Assembly (NCBI GenBank): GCA_903924855.1
Contig: CAIYCW010000040.1
Coordinates: 88,757 to 152,756 of the forward strand
Reading direction: 5' to 3'
Source: an uncultured Rhodospirillales bacterium
GTDB taxonomy: Bacteria > Pseudomonadota > Alphaproteobacteria > Acetobacterales > Acetobacteraceae
DNA length: 64,000 bases
Shown: positions 19,581 to 29,114 of the stretch, piece by piece
How positions within the stretch are numbered: the stretch's first letter is position 1
How the letters are laid out: the number at the start of each line of letters is the position of its first letter
Position numbers and translations under genes: made by a program
Notes under the pieces: generated by a model
What the model saw: only the letters and a program-made list of their open reading frames with translations
The model's database searches: none
What the model was told of the DNA's origin: nothing

Positions 19581-20900
19581 TTACTGCGGCAGCTTCAGAG
19601 CCGTCTGTTCCACATACGGGCGCAGCAGCTCGTTGGCGGCCTTCTGGGCTGCTTCCATCGCTTCCGGCACCTTCGCCTTGCCTGACAGCACGGCCTGGAT
19701 CTGGTCTTCGATCGCCTTGCGCACGCCCACCGTGTTGAAGGTGGCGAACCACGGCGTGGCGTAGGCGAGCTGATCAACGGCCACCTTCGCATCCGGGTTC
19801 TTCGCAAGGTACTCCTTCATCTCCGGCAGGTCATAGGCGGCCATGCGCGGGGCGAAATAGCCGGTGAAGCGGCTCCAGCCACCATCGACCTCGGGGCTGG
19901 TCAGGTAGGAGATCAGCTTCCACGCGGCGGCCTGGCGCTCCGGCGTGTTGCCGGTCGGGATCAGCAGCGAGGCGCCGCCGATCGGCGCCGCGTTGCGGAT
20001 GGCGCGCGGGATGAAGGCCACCTTGAACGGCAGCTTCATGTTGTCGCGCACGAAGCCCAGCACCCCGGTGGAGTTCACGATCATCGCGGCCCGGCCCGAG
20101 AAGAACGCGTTGGCCACCGCATTGGCGTCGTTCACGCCTTCCGGCATCACGTGATGCTTGTGCACCAGATCGTCCATGAACTGCACGGCGCCGATCGTGC
20201 TGGGCGTGTTGTAATACACCTCACCGCCCCAGCCGCGATTGTAGTAATCGCCGCCGTTGGACATGGCGAGGCCCGACGTCACCCAGCCCAGCGTGTCGTA
20301 GCTGGAGATCAGTTCGAGGCCCGCGCGGGTGATGGTGGTGCCATCGCGCTTGGTCAGTTTCTTCGCGGCATCCACCCATTCCTGCCAGGTCACCGGCGGC
20401 TTCTCGGGGTCGAGGCCTACTTCTTTGAAGGCATCCGTGTTGTAATACAGGATCGGCGTCGAGTTCTGGAACGGCACGCCATAGACATGGCCGTTCTCCA
20501 TCGCGTTCTGCCGCACCGCGGGGAAGAAGCGCTCGATGAAGGCCTGATCGGTCAGCCCGTCCTTGGCGATCAGCGCGCTGAGGTCGGTCGCCGCATTGGT
20601 GATCACGTATTCACGGATGAAGTTGGCGCTCATCAGCACCACCGCCGGCGGCTTGCCGGCCTGGATGGCGGCGCGGGTCTTGAGGTTGGTGTCGTCATAG
20701 GCGCCGGTGTAGACGGCGGTCGCGTGCACGTCGGACTGCGAGGCGTTGAACGCATCGACCAGGCGGGTCATCTCGACGGCGAGCTTGCCCTGCACGGGCA
20801 CCGGGAAGAAGAAATCGATCTCGGTGGCGGCCTGGGCCACCCCCGACATCAGGCTGGTGGCGATCCCCAGGGCGAGGGCCGCGCGGGTGAGCATGCGCAT
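19581..20900 (-). CDS. extracellular substrate-binding protein, glycerol-3-phosphate (UgpB-like) family
   Basis: ATEIDFFFPVPVQGKLAVEMTRLVDAFN..., family-1 binding-protein architecture, signal peptide; next to two sugar-type permeases. Confidence 0.85.
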   Translation of the reverse strand: MRMLTRAALALGIATSLMSGVAQAATEIDFFFPVPVQGKLAVEMTRLVDAFNASQSDVHATAVYTGAYDDTNLKTRAAIQAGKPPAVVLMSANFIREYVITNAATDLSALIAKDGLTDQAFIERFFPAVRQNAMENGHVYGVPFQNSTPILYYNTDAFKEVGLDPEKPPVTWQEWVDAAKKLTKRDGTTITRAGLELISSYDTLGWVTSGLAMSNGGDYYNRGWGGEVYYNTPSTIGAVQFMDDLVHKHHVMPEGVNDANAVANAFFSGRAAMIVNSTGVLGFVRDNMKLPFKVAFIPRAIRNAAPIGGASLLIPTGNTPERQAAAWKLISYLTSPEVDGGWSRFTGYFAPRMAAYDLPEMKEYLAKNPDAKVAVDQLAYATPWFATFNTVGVRKAIEDQIQAVLSGKAKVPEAMEAAQKAANELLRPYVEQTALKLPQ

Positions 20901-20913
20901 GTGTTTCTCCTGT

Positions 20914-21732
20914 TTATTTCAGACCTGTTGAGACAAGGCTCGCCGTGAAGCGGCGCTGGAAGATCACGAACACCACCAGCAGGGGGGCGGCCACCAGCGC
21001 GGTGCCGGCTGCGATCACCCCCCAATCGCCACCGCTTTCGGAACTCAGCGTGAAGCTCGCCAGACCCACCGTCAGCACCTGGTGGGCGGGCGAGGACACC
21101 GCCATCAGCGGCCAGAGGAACTCGTTCCAATGGCTGGTGACGGAGACCACGGCGAAGGCGGCCAGACCCGGCCGCGCGAGGGGGATCAGCAAATGGCGGA
21201 TCACCTGCAGGCGGGACGCGCCATCGATGCGCGCCGCCTCCTCGAAATCGCGCGGGATGGAGCGGAAGGTCTGGCGCATCAGAAACACCCCGAAGGCGGA
21301 GGCGCAGTACGGGGCCGCGATGCCGGGCAGCGTGTCGAACAGGCCAAGCTGGGTGATCATCAGAAGGTTCGGCACCACCAGCACCGCCGGCGGCAGCAGC
21401 AGTTGCAGCAGGAACAGCACGAAGAGCGTGCCGCGGCCGCGGAAGTTCAGCCGCGCGAAGGCGTAGCCGGCCAGGCTCACGGTGATGGTCTGCACCGCCA
21501 GAATGCCGGCGCAGAGCAGCGCCGTGTTGAGATACCACAGCGGAAAATGCCCGCTCTGCCAGGCCTCGATGTAGTTGGCCACGTTGTACGGCCCATCCGG
21601 CCACAGCGAGGCCAGATCCAGCTGGCCGGACACGCTGCCCCGCAGGGCCGCCACCAGCATCCAGACAAACGGGATGATCCACAGCACGGCCGCAAGCACC
21701 GCCAGAGCGAGGCCCACGCGCTCAGCTTTCAT
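20914..21732 (-). CDS. carbohydrate ABC transporter permease (UgpE-like)
   Basis: Six-TM permease with EAARIDGASRLQVIRHLLIPLARPGLAA EAA loop. Confidence 0.88.
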   Translation of the reverse strand: MKAERVGLALAVLAAVLWIIPFVWMLVAALRGSVSGQLDLASLWPDGPYNVANYIEAWQSGHFPLWYLNTALLCAGILAVQTITVSLAGYAFARLNFRGRGTLFVLFLLQLLLPPAVLVVPNLLMITQLGLFDTLPGIAAPYCASAFGVFLMRQTFRSIPRDFEEAARIDGASRLQVIRHLLIPLARPGLAAFAVVSVTSHWNEFLWPLMAVSSPAHQVLTVGLASFTLSSESGGDWGVIAAGTALVAAPLLVVFVIFQRRFTASLVSTGLK

Positions 21733-22624
21733 AATGAATGCCCCGCTCGAGGCTGCGCAGCGCCAGCACCGAGATCGCCAGCAGCCCGCCCACGCAGACC
21801 ACGGTCGCGGCCGAGGCGAGGCCCGCATCGAGGTTCTGCTCGGCCTGCTGATAGATGTAGTAGAGGATCATGTTGGTGCTGTCGGACGGGCCACCGCCGG
21901 TCATCACGATCACATGGTCGATCTGCACCAGCGTGTTCACCAGGGCGATCACAGTCACAAAGCCGAAGGTGGGGCCCAGCAGCGGGATGGTGATGCGCCG
22001 CAGCCTTGTGAACAGACCCGCGCCATCGATCAGCGCGGCTTCGGTGTAATCGGCGGGAATACCGGCGAGCCCCGCCAGGAAGAACAGCATGTAATAGCCG
22101 GTGTTCTTCCAGATGGTGATGGCGATGATCGCACCCAGCGCCAGATCGGGGCTGCCCAGCCAGTTGGTGGCAGGCCTGCCGAGCTTGGCCAGGTAATAAT
22201 CCAGCAGCCCGCCGCCGGGCAGAAAGATGAACACGAACAACGCAGCCGCCGCCACCAGCGGGATCAGCTGCGGCATCAGCAGAATGGTGCGCAGCACGGC
22301 CACGAGGCGGGTCTGCGTGCGCAACGCCAGCGCAAACCCCAAGGCCAGCGCGATGCTGGGTAAGATCGTGCCCAGCGCATACAGCACTGTGTTGCCCACC
22401 GCCTTGGAGAAATGCGGATCGGCTTCCAGGCGCGCAAAATTGCCGAAGCCCCAGCTCGGCTCCTGGCCGAAGCGCTGCTCGACCAGGCTGCGCAACGTCA
22501 CCCCGATCACCGGCCAATAGGTGAACATCGACAGCAGCACGAGCGACGGCGCCAGCAGCGCCAGGGCCAGCACGCCGGTTCGCAGCCCAGGGGAAGGACG
22601 CAAGGACAGGGTCACACACAACAT
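21722..22624 (-). CDS. sugar ABC transporter permease (UgpA-like)
   Basis: TEAALIDGAGLFTRLRRITIPLLGPT EAA loop; overlaps downstream permease. Confidence 0.88.
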   Translation of the reverse strand: MLCVTLSLRPSPGLRTGVLALALLAPSLVLLSMFTYWPVIGVTLRSLVEQRFGQEPSWGFGNFARLEADPHFSKAVGNTVLYALGTILPSIALALGFALALRTQTRLVAVLRTILLMPQLIPLVAAAALFVFIFLPGGGLLDYYLAKLGRPATNWLGSPDLALGAIIAITIWKNTGYYMLFFLAGLAGIPADYTEAALIDGAGLFTRLRRITIPLLGPTFGFVTVIALVNTLVQIDHVIVMTGGGPSDSTNMILYYIYQQAEQNLDAGLASAATVVCVGGLLAISVLALRSLERGIHYES

Positions 22625-22744
22625 CCGTTCACTGAGCGCGCACGCTACCCAAGCACCGAGATGCCCGCGTGACGCTCCGGCGACGCTTCAATGACATCGT
22701 CGCGCATCTGGCCTCGAAGCGGCGCGCTGCTGTATCACCCTGGC

Positions 22745-23398
22745 ATGCGGTTTTCCCCCGATGACCCGTCCACACGGCGCGAGAGCTATCATCACGGCAA
22801 TCTGCGTGAGGCGTTGATCGAATGGGCCCTGCGGTTGATCGCAGAACAAGGCCCAACCGGCTTCACCTTCGCCGAGGTGGCGCGCGCGGCCGGCGTCAGC
22901 CCCGCCGCCCCCTACCGCCATTTCCGCGACCGCAACGCGCTGGTTGCGGAGATCGCGAAACGCGGCTTTGACCGCTTCACATTGCAGCTGGAAGCAGCCT
23001 GGGCGGAGGGACGGCCGGACCCGGTCACCGCGATCGAGAATGTGGGCCGCGCCTATCTCGCCTTCGCCCGCAGGGAACCCGCCGCCTACGCCGCCATGTT
23101 CGAGCCAGGCTTTCCCTTCGACCAGGACCCGGATCTGGTCCGCGCGTCAGAGCGCGCCTTCGGCGTGCTGCGCAAGGCGGCCGAGCATGCCTGCGCCAGC
23201 CCCGCCACCGCCCCCTTGGGCATGCGCCCGCCGGCTTTGATGGTGGCGCTGCATATCTGGTCGCAGGCGCATGGCACCGCCGCCCTGTTCATCGGCCGCA
23301 GCGAGGCGATGCGCCGCAAACTGCCGATGACACCGGAGGACCTGCTGGAATCGCATCTGCTGATCTATCTGCAATCCCTCGGCCTGTCGGCGCGATGA
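22745..23398 (+). CDS. TetR/AcrR family transcriptional regulator
   Basis: YHHGNLREALIEWALRLIAEQGPTGFTFAEVARAAGVSPAAPYRHFRDRNALVAEIA HTH. Confidence 0.9.
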   Translation: MRFSPDDPSTRRESYHHGNLREALIEWALRLIAEQGPTGFTFAEVARAAGVSPAAPYRHFRDRNALVAEIAKRGFDRFTLQLEAAWAEGRPDPVTAIENVGRAYLAFARREPAAYAAMFEPGFPFDQDPDLVRASERAFGVLRKAAEHACASPATAPLGMRPPALMVALHIWSQAHGTAALFIGRSEAMRRKLPMTPEDLLESHLLIYLQSLGLSAR

Positions 23399-23473
23399 GA
23401 CCGAATTCATTTGACGCGCCGACCATCAGAGGCGCACGAATGTAAATGTGATAAACATTCACATGAGGGCGCC

Positions 23474-23905
23474 ATGGCGTTGATGAACGTGCTGCACGAG
23501 ATTCCGCCCCCGTTCTGGGTGGCGGCTATGGTGTTCGGCTTTGTCTGGCACTGGCCTATTGGCCTGATCGTGCTGGCCTGGCTGGTGGCCACCGGCCGCA
23601 TCGGCGGTCGGCGCTATATGATGCAGGCGGCGGATGGCTCTGCGTCACAACCCTGGCAGGGCATGGGCTGGGGCCCAGTGCAGGGCTTCCGCGGCTGGAA
23701 ATGGGGCGGCAATGGCAGTGTCGGCCCGTCCGGGTCCACCCCCAACTCGGCCTTTGACGAATACCGCGCCGAGACGCTGCGGCGCCTGGAGGAGGAGCAC
23801 AAGGAGTTCCTGGAATACCTCGAACGCCTGCGCAAGGCGCGCGACAAGGCCGAGTTCGACGCCTTCATGGCCGCCCGCCGCCAACCGCCGATGACCCAAC
23901 CATAA
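23474..23905 (+). CDS. DUF2852 domain-containing protein
   Basis: PPFWVAAMVFGFVWHWPIGLIVLAWL ... FDEYRAETLRRLEEEHKEFLEYLERLRKARDKAEFDAFMAAR. Confidence 0.75.
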   Translation: MALMNVLHEIPPPFWVAAMVFGFVWHWPIGLIVLAWLVATGRIGGRRYMMQAADGSASQPWQGMGWGPVQGFRGWKWGGNGSVGPSGSTPNSAFDEYRAETLRRLEEEHKEFLEYLERLRKARDKAEFDAFMAARRQPPMTQP

Positions 23906-23995
23906 CGTAGGGCGGGTCCACGACCCGCCTTGAAGGGTCCACGACCCGCATTCCACACGGCGTGACAAGGGGGCGGGTCGTGGACCCGCCCTACG
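23906..23995. repeat. 90-bp palindromic element filling the gap between two convergent genes
   Basis: cgtagggcgggtccacgacccgcc (23906-23929) perfectly complementary to ggcgggtcgtggacccgccctacg (23972-23995). Confidence 0.92.
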
Positions 23996-25319
23996 CGCGT
24001 GCCGCCGCCCCGCGATGCCCCTCCGGCAACCGCGCATGGCCAAACAGCTTCTGCCGCAGCGGCCCCTGCCGATACGCCGTCTTGTAGACGCCGCGCTCCT
24101 GCAGCACCGGCACCACCAGATCCACGAAATCCGCCACACTCTCCGGCATCACCGTGCGCGACAGGTTGAACCCGTCCACATCCGCCTCCGCCACCCAGGC
24201 CTGCAGCGCATCCGCCACCGTCTCGGGCCCGCCCACGATCGGCCGCTGCCGGCTGCCCAACACAAAACTGTCGATCAGCCTCCGCTTGGTCCAGACCTGC
24301 GCCGCCCGCGTCGTCACCGACTCCACGTTGGACTGGTTGGCCTGCCCAGGCGCTGACGGGATCGGATCATCCAGATCGAGCTTGTCGAAATCGATCCCGA
24401 TCGAGGCGGAGAAATGCGCGAGCGCCCCCTCCACGCTGGCATGGGCGCGATACTCCGCAAGCTTCTCCTCAGCCTCGGCATCGGTGCGGCCCACCACCAC
24501 CGTGGCGCCCACGAACACCTTCAGCGGATGGCGTGCCCGCGCCCGCAGATCCGCCACCAGCTCCGCCACCTGGGGCTTGGCGGTGCCGTTGAGGAACACG
24601 CATTCGGCATGGGTTGCGGCGAACTGCCGACCGCGGGTGGAGGCACCGGCCTGATACAGCAGCGGCGTGCGCTGCGGCGTCGGCGCACACAGATGCATCG
24701 CATCCATCGCGTAACGGCCGACCCCTTTCACCCGGCGGATCTTGGCGGGATCGGCGAACTGTGCAGGGCCGCCGCTCAGCGCATCCTCATCCCAGCTGCC
24801 TTCCCACAGCCGATACACCGTATCCAGATAATCATCCGCCCAGTCATAGCGCTCGTCATGCGGCACCTGCAGCACGAAGCCCATGGCACGCGCCGCACTG
24901 TCCAGATAGCCGGTGACGATGTTCCACCCGATCCGCCCATTGGTCAGCGCATCCAGCGTGGACATCCGCCGCGCGAAGATGAAGGGCGGCTCATAGGTGG
25001 TGGTGCAGGTCACCCCAAAGCCCAGATGCGTGGTCGCCGCCGCCATCGCCGGCACCAGCATCAGCGGGTCGATCAGCGGCACCTGCACAGCATTGCGGAT
25101 CGCAGCCTGCGGTCCGCCCCCCAGCACGTCATACACGCCCAGCACATCGGCCAGGAACAGCCCGTCAAACAGGCCGCGCTCCAGCGTTCGGGCCAGGTCG
25201 ATCCAGTAGGACAGTTCGGCATAGCGATGCGACTGGTCGCGCGGGTGCCGCCACAACCCCTGCTGGATATGCCCCACCGTTGCCATGTCGAAGGCGTTGA
25301 GCAGGATTTCACGCGCCAT
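23991..25319 (-). CDS. LLM class flavin-dependent monooxygenase (NtaA/SnaA/DszA family)
   Basis: LYWIDLARTLERGLFDGLFLADVLG-type N-terminus, GRIGWNIVTGYLDSAARAMG, YQAGASTRGRQFAATHAECVF. Confidence 0.88.
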   Translation of the reverse strand: MAREILLNAFDMATVGHIQQGLWRHPRDQSHRYAELSYWIDLARTLERGLFDGLFLADVLGVYDVLGGGPQAAIRNAVQVPLIDPLMLVPAMAAATTHLGFGVTCTTTYEPPFIFARRMSTLDALTNGRIGWNIVTGYLDSAARAMGFVLQVPHDERYDWADDYLDTVYRLWEGSWDEDALSGGPAQFADPAKIRRVKGVGRYAMDAMHLCAPTPQRTPLLYQAGASTRGRQFAATHAECVFLNGTAKPQVAELVADLRARARHPLKVFVGATVVVGRTDAEAEEKLAEYRAHASVEGALAHFSASIGIDFDKLDLDDPIPSAPGQANQSNVESVTTRAAQVWTKRRLIDSFVLGSRQRPIVGGPETVADALQAWVAEADVDGFNLSRTVMPESVADFVDLVVPVLQERGVYKTAYRQGPLRQKLFGHARLPEGHRGAAARA

Positions 25320-25323
25320 CTGG

Positions 25324-26247
25324 TCAGTCCTTGCGATCGGATCTTGGGTCAAACGCGTGCTGCAGCCCATCGCCCAGGAAATTCACCGCAATCACGGTGA
25401 TGAAGATCAGCAGCCCGGGATAGACCGCAAGGGCCGGCGCCGTCGTCACCAGCTCCTGCGCGTTGTTGAGCATGTTGCCCCAGGAGGGCGTGGGCGGCAC
25501 CACGCCGAAGCCCAGAAAGCTCAGCACCGATTCCGCCAGGATCACCCGCCCCACCGTCAGCGTGAAGGAGACGATGATCGGCGTTGCGATGTTGGGCAGG
25601 ATATGGGTGCGCATCATGTAAAACGCCGAGGCCCCCGCCGCCCGCGCCGCGCGCACATAGTCGCGCTCGCGGATCTGCAGCGTGGCCGCGCGCACCAGCC
25701 GGGCGATGCTGGTCCAGTCAACGAGAGAGATGATCACCACGATGCGCCAGAACCCGGCCGCCCCGGAATGCGCGAATTCGCTGGAAAACCCGAGCTTGGT
25801 CAGATCCACCGCCCCCAGCACGATCAGCAGCGGCAGCAGCGGCAGCGCGATCATCCCATCGGTGAACCGCATCAGCGCCCCGTCCAGCCGCCCGCCGAAA
25901 TAGCCGGCGATCACGCCCACAGTCACGCCGATCACCCCGCCCAGCAGCGTTGCCAGCAGCCCCACCAGCAGCGAGATCTGCCCGCCGATCATCAGCCGCA
26001 GCAGCACATCGCGCCCCGCCTCATCCATGCCGAGCAGATGGGTGGCACTCGGCGGGTCGAAGCGCGCGAACAGATCCGTGGCATCCGGATCGATGCCGGT
26101 GATCGCCTGCAGCGGAAACGCCGCCAGCACGAACAGCACCAGCAGCCCCAGCACCAACAGGCTGACCATCCCGCCGCGATGCCCGCGCAACCGCCGCCAG
26201 CGCAGGCGCCACACGCCGATCGCCTGATCCTGCATCACCTCGCTCAC
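25324..26247 (-). CDS. peptide/nickel-type ABC transporter permease (DppC-like)
   Basis: HLLGMDEAGRDVLLRLMIGGQISL and AARAAGASAFYMMRTHILPNIATPII; GTG start. Confidence 0.9.
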   Translation of the reverse strand: MSEVMQDQAIGVWRLRWRRLRGHRGGMVSLLVLGLLVLFVLAAFPLQAITGIDPDATDLFARFDPPSATHLLGMDEAGRDVLLRLMIGGQISLLVGLLATLLGGVIGVTVGVIAGYFGGRLDGALMRFTDGMIALPLLPLLIVLGAVDLTKLGFSSEFAHSGAAGFWRIVVIISLVDWTSIARLVRAATLQIRERDYVRAARAAGASAFYMMRTHILPNIATPIIVSFTLTVGRVILAESVLSFLGFGVVPPTPSWGNMLNNAQELVTTAPALAVYPGLLIFITVIAVNFLGDGLQHAFDPRSDRKD

Positions 26248-27194
26248 AGCTTGATCCTCGGATCGAGCCAGGCATAGGCCAGATCCGCCGCCAGGTTGGA
26301 CAGCAGCGTGATCAACGTCGCGAACAGCAACCCCACCAGCGCCAGGTTGAAATCGTTGGACAAGATGGCGTCATAGATCATCTTGCCCATGCCGGGCTGG
26401 GCAAACATCGTCTCGGTCAGCAACGCCCCGCTGAACAGCGTGCCGAAGCTCAGCGCCATCACCGTCAGCACCGGGATCATCGCGTTGCGCAGCGCATGGA
26501 TCAGCACCACGCGCCCCTCGCCATTGCCCTTGGCGCGCGCGGTGCGGATGTGATCCATCCGCAACGTCTCGATCATGCTGGCGCGCACGAAGCGGGTGAA
26601 GCCGCCGGTGTTGGCCAAGGCCAGTGTCGCCACCGGCATGATCAGATGCCGCACCACATCCAGCAGGGACCCATCGCCCACCGTCTCCCGCCCGCTCGCC
26701 GGCAGCCAGTGCAGTTCCACGGCGAACACCAGGATCATCATCAAGGCCAGCCAGAACACCGGCACCGAAATGCCGGCAAAGGCTGCGAGGCTGATCAGGC
26801 TGTCCAGCCAGCCGCCCGGCCTGAGCGCCGAGACGATGCCAAGCCCCAGCGCCAGGATCACCGAGACCACAAAGCTGATCAGCATCAGCTTGCAGGTGGT
26901 CCAGAGTGCCGGCGCCAGCACCACCAGCACCGGCTGCGAATGGGTGCGCGAGAACCCCAGATCGCCCTGCAACGCCGCCAGCAGCCAATGCGCGTAGCGC
27001 AGCATCAGCGGCTGATCGAGCCCGTAGATCACCCGCAGCCGCGCCACCACTTCGGGCGAGGCACCGGGGTTGGAGGCGATCATCACATCCAGCGGATCGC
27101 CCGGCATCAGCCCGATCAGCCCGTAGATGACAAAGCTCATCACCAGCAGCACCAGCAGCGTCTGTCCCAGCCTGCGCAGGATGAAGCGTCGCAT
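26244..27194 (-). CDS. peptide/nickel-type ABC transporter permease (DppB-like)
   Basis: MRRFILRRLGQTLLVLLVMSFVIYGLIGLMPGDPLD and TARAKGNGEGRVVLIHALRNAMIPVLT. Confidence 0.9.
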   Translation of the reverse strand: MRRFILRRLGQTLLVLLVMSFVIYGLIGLMPGDPLDVMIASNPGASPEVVARLRVIYGLDQPLMLRYAHWLLAALQGDLGFSRTHSQPVLVVLAPALWTTCKLMLISFVVSVILALGLGIVSALRPGGWLDSLISLAAFAGISVPVFWLALMMILVFAVELHWLPASGRETVGDGSLLDVVRHLIMPVATLALANTGGFTRFVRASMIETLRMDHIRTARAKGNGEGRVVLIHALRNAMIPVLTVMALSFGTLFSGALLTETMFAQPGMGKMIYDAILSNDFNLALVGLLFATLITLLSNLAADLAYAWLDPRIKL

Positions 27195-27195
27195 G

Positions 27196-28161
27196 TCAGG
27201 CCTCCCCCCCGGTCAGTGGAAAATGGCAGGCGGCCAGATGCCCCTCCCCCACCGCGGCCAAAGCCGGCACCTCCGTCCTGCAGCGCGCCTCCGCCCGCGG
27301 ACAGCGCGTGTGGAACACGCAGCCCGGCGGCGGGTGCAGCGGGCTTGGCATCTCCCCGCTGATCGCCTGCGCCGGTAGCGCCCGGCTGCGGCCGATGCGC
27401 GGCACGGCGGCCAGCAGGGCGGCCGTGTAGGGATGCGCCGGCCCTGCAAACAGGTCGGCACGCGGTGCCACCTCCACCAGCCGGCCGAGATAGAGCACCG
27501 CAACCCGGCTCGCCAGATGGTTCACCACCGCCAGATCATGGCTGATGAACAGATAGGCCAGGCTCTCCCCGCGCGCAGCCGCCGCCTCCTGCAGATCCTG
27601 CATCAGGTTCAGCACCTGGGACTGGATCGACACATCCAGCGCGGACAGCGGCTCATCGGCCACGATCAGCCGCGGGCTTGGCGCCAAGGCGCGGGCGATG
27701 GCGATGCGCTGGCGTTGGCCGCCGGAGAATTCATGCGGATAGCGGTTCAGCGCATCGCGCGGCAGCCCGACCTGCGCCACCAGCTCCGCCGCCCGCGCCC
27801 GGCGCTGCGCCGCATCGCCGATGCGCTGGATCAGCAGCGGCTCCGCCACGATGTCAGACACCGGCATGCGCGGATCAAGCGCGCCGAACGGGTCCTGAAA
27901 CACGATCTGGATCTGCCGCCGCGCCGCCTTCCACCCCGCCTCATCCAGCGCCCTGCCATCAAACGCCAGCTGGCCGGAGCTGGGCTTCTGCAACCCCGCC
28001 ATGGTGAAGCCCAGCGTGGACTTGCCGCTGCCGCTTTCGCCCACCAGCGCCAGCGTCTCCCCCTCGGCGATCTCCAGCGAGACATGCTGCACCGCGCGCA
28101 CCACCCCGCTTTGGGTCGGGAAATGCACGCTCACATCCTGCAATTCGACCAACGCGCTCAT
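27196..28161 (-). CDS. peptide ABC transporter ATP-binding protein (DppF-like)
   Basis: GESGSGKSTLGFTMAGL, FSGGQRQRIAIARALA, C-terminal GCVFHTRCPRAEARC. Confidence 0.9.
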   Translation of the reverse strand: MSALVELQDVSVHFPTQSGVVRAVQHVSLEIAEGETLALVGESGSGKSTLGFTMAGLQKPSSGQLAFDGRALDEAGWKAARRQIQIVFQDPFGALDPRMPVSDIVAEPLLIQRIGDAAQRRARAAELVAQVGLPRDALNRYPHEFSGGQRQRIAIARALAPSPRLIVADEPLSALDVSIQSQVLNLMQDLQEAAAARGESLAYLFISHDLAVVNHLASRVAVLYLGRLVEVAPRADLFAGPAHPYTAALLAAVPRIGRSRALPAQAISGEMPSPLHPPPGCVFHTRCPRAEARCRTEVPALAAVGEGHLAACHFPLTGGEA

Positions 28162-29114
28162 GACTTGAAACACGCCACGTCATGCCCCTCCGCCGCCACG
28201 TGCAGCTCCGGCTCAGCGCTGCGGCAGGACGGCTCGGCGATCGGGCAGCGATCGGCAAACCGGCAGCCGGTGACGTGATCCAGATTGGGCACGCCGCCCC
28301 TGATCACCGGCAGCCGCGCCACCCGCCGCTCCGGGTCCGGCAATGTGGCGATAAGCCCCTGCGTGTAGGGATGGCGCGGATGGGCGAACAGGGTCGCGGC
28401 CGGCGCGCGCTCCACCACCCGGCCCGCATACATCACCACAATGTCGTGCGCGAGCTCGCTCACCACTGCGAGGTTGTGGCTGATGAACTGGATCGCCATG
28501 CCGGTGCGCGCCTGCAGCTCGCGCATCAGATCCAGGATCTGCGCCTGGATCGTCACATCCAGCGCCGTCGTCGGCTCATCGGCCACCAGCAGCCCCGGCT
28601 CACCCGCCAGCGCCATGGCGATCATCGCGCGCTGGCGCATGCCGCCGGACATCTGATGCGGATAGTTGCGCGCCCGATCGCGCGGGCTTGCAATCCCCAC
28701 CGCCTCCAGCAGCCTCACCGCCTCCGCCTCCGCCGCCTCCCAGGAGGCGCCCTTGTGCAGCACCATGATCTCGGCGATCTGCGTGCCCACCCGCATCACC
28801 GGGTTCAGCGCCGTCATCGGCTCCTGAAAGATCATCGCCACCCTGCGCCCGCGCATCCCGCGCCACGCAGCGCGGGACTGGCCGATCAGCTCCTCGCCCC
28901 CCAGGCGGATGCTGCCTGCAACCTCTCCCGGCGCCGGCACCAGCCCCAGCAGCGACAAGGCCGTCATCGACTTGCCGCAGCCCGACTCCCCCACAACACC
29001 CAGGGTGCGGCCAGGTTCGATCCGATACGCCACCCTGTCCACCACGGCACGCTGGCCGAAGCGCACCACCAGATCGGACACCTCCAGAGAGGGCGCGCTC
29101 ACTCGCCCCGCCAT
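28158..29114 (-). CDS. peptide ABC transporter ATP-binding protein (DppD-like)
   Basis: [50 protein letters not shown]. Confidence 0.9.
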   Translation of the reverse strand: MAGRVSAPSLEVSDLVVRFGQRAVVDRVAYRIEPGRTLGVVGESGCGKSMTALSLLGLVPAPGEVAGSIRLGGEELIGQSRAAWRGMRGRRVAMIFQEPMTALNPVMRVGTQIAEIMVLHKGASWEAAEAEAVRLLEAVGIASPRDRARNYPHQMSGGMRQRAMIAMALAGEPGLLVADEPTTALDVTIQAQILDLMRELQARTGMAIQFISHNLAVVSELAHDIVVMYAGRVVERAPAATLFAHPRHPYTQGLIATLPDPERRVARLPVIRGGVPNLDHVTGCRFADRCPIAEPSCRSAEPELHVAAEGHDVACFKS

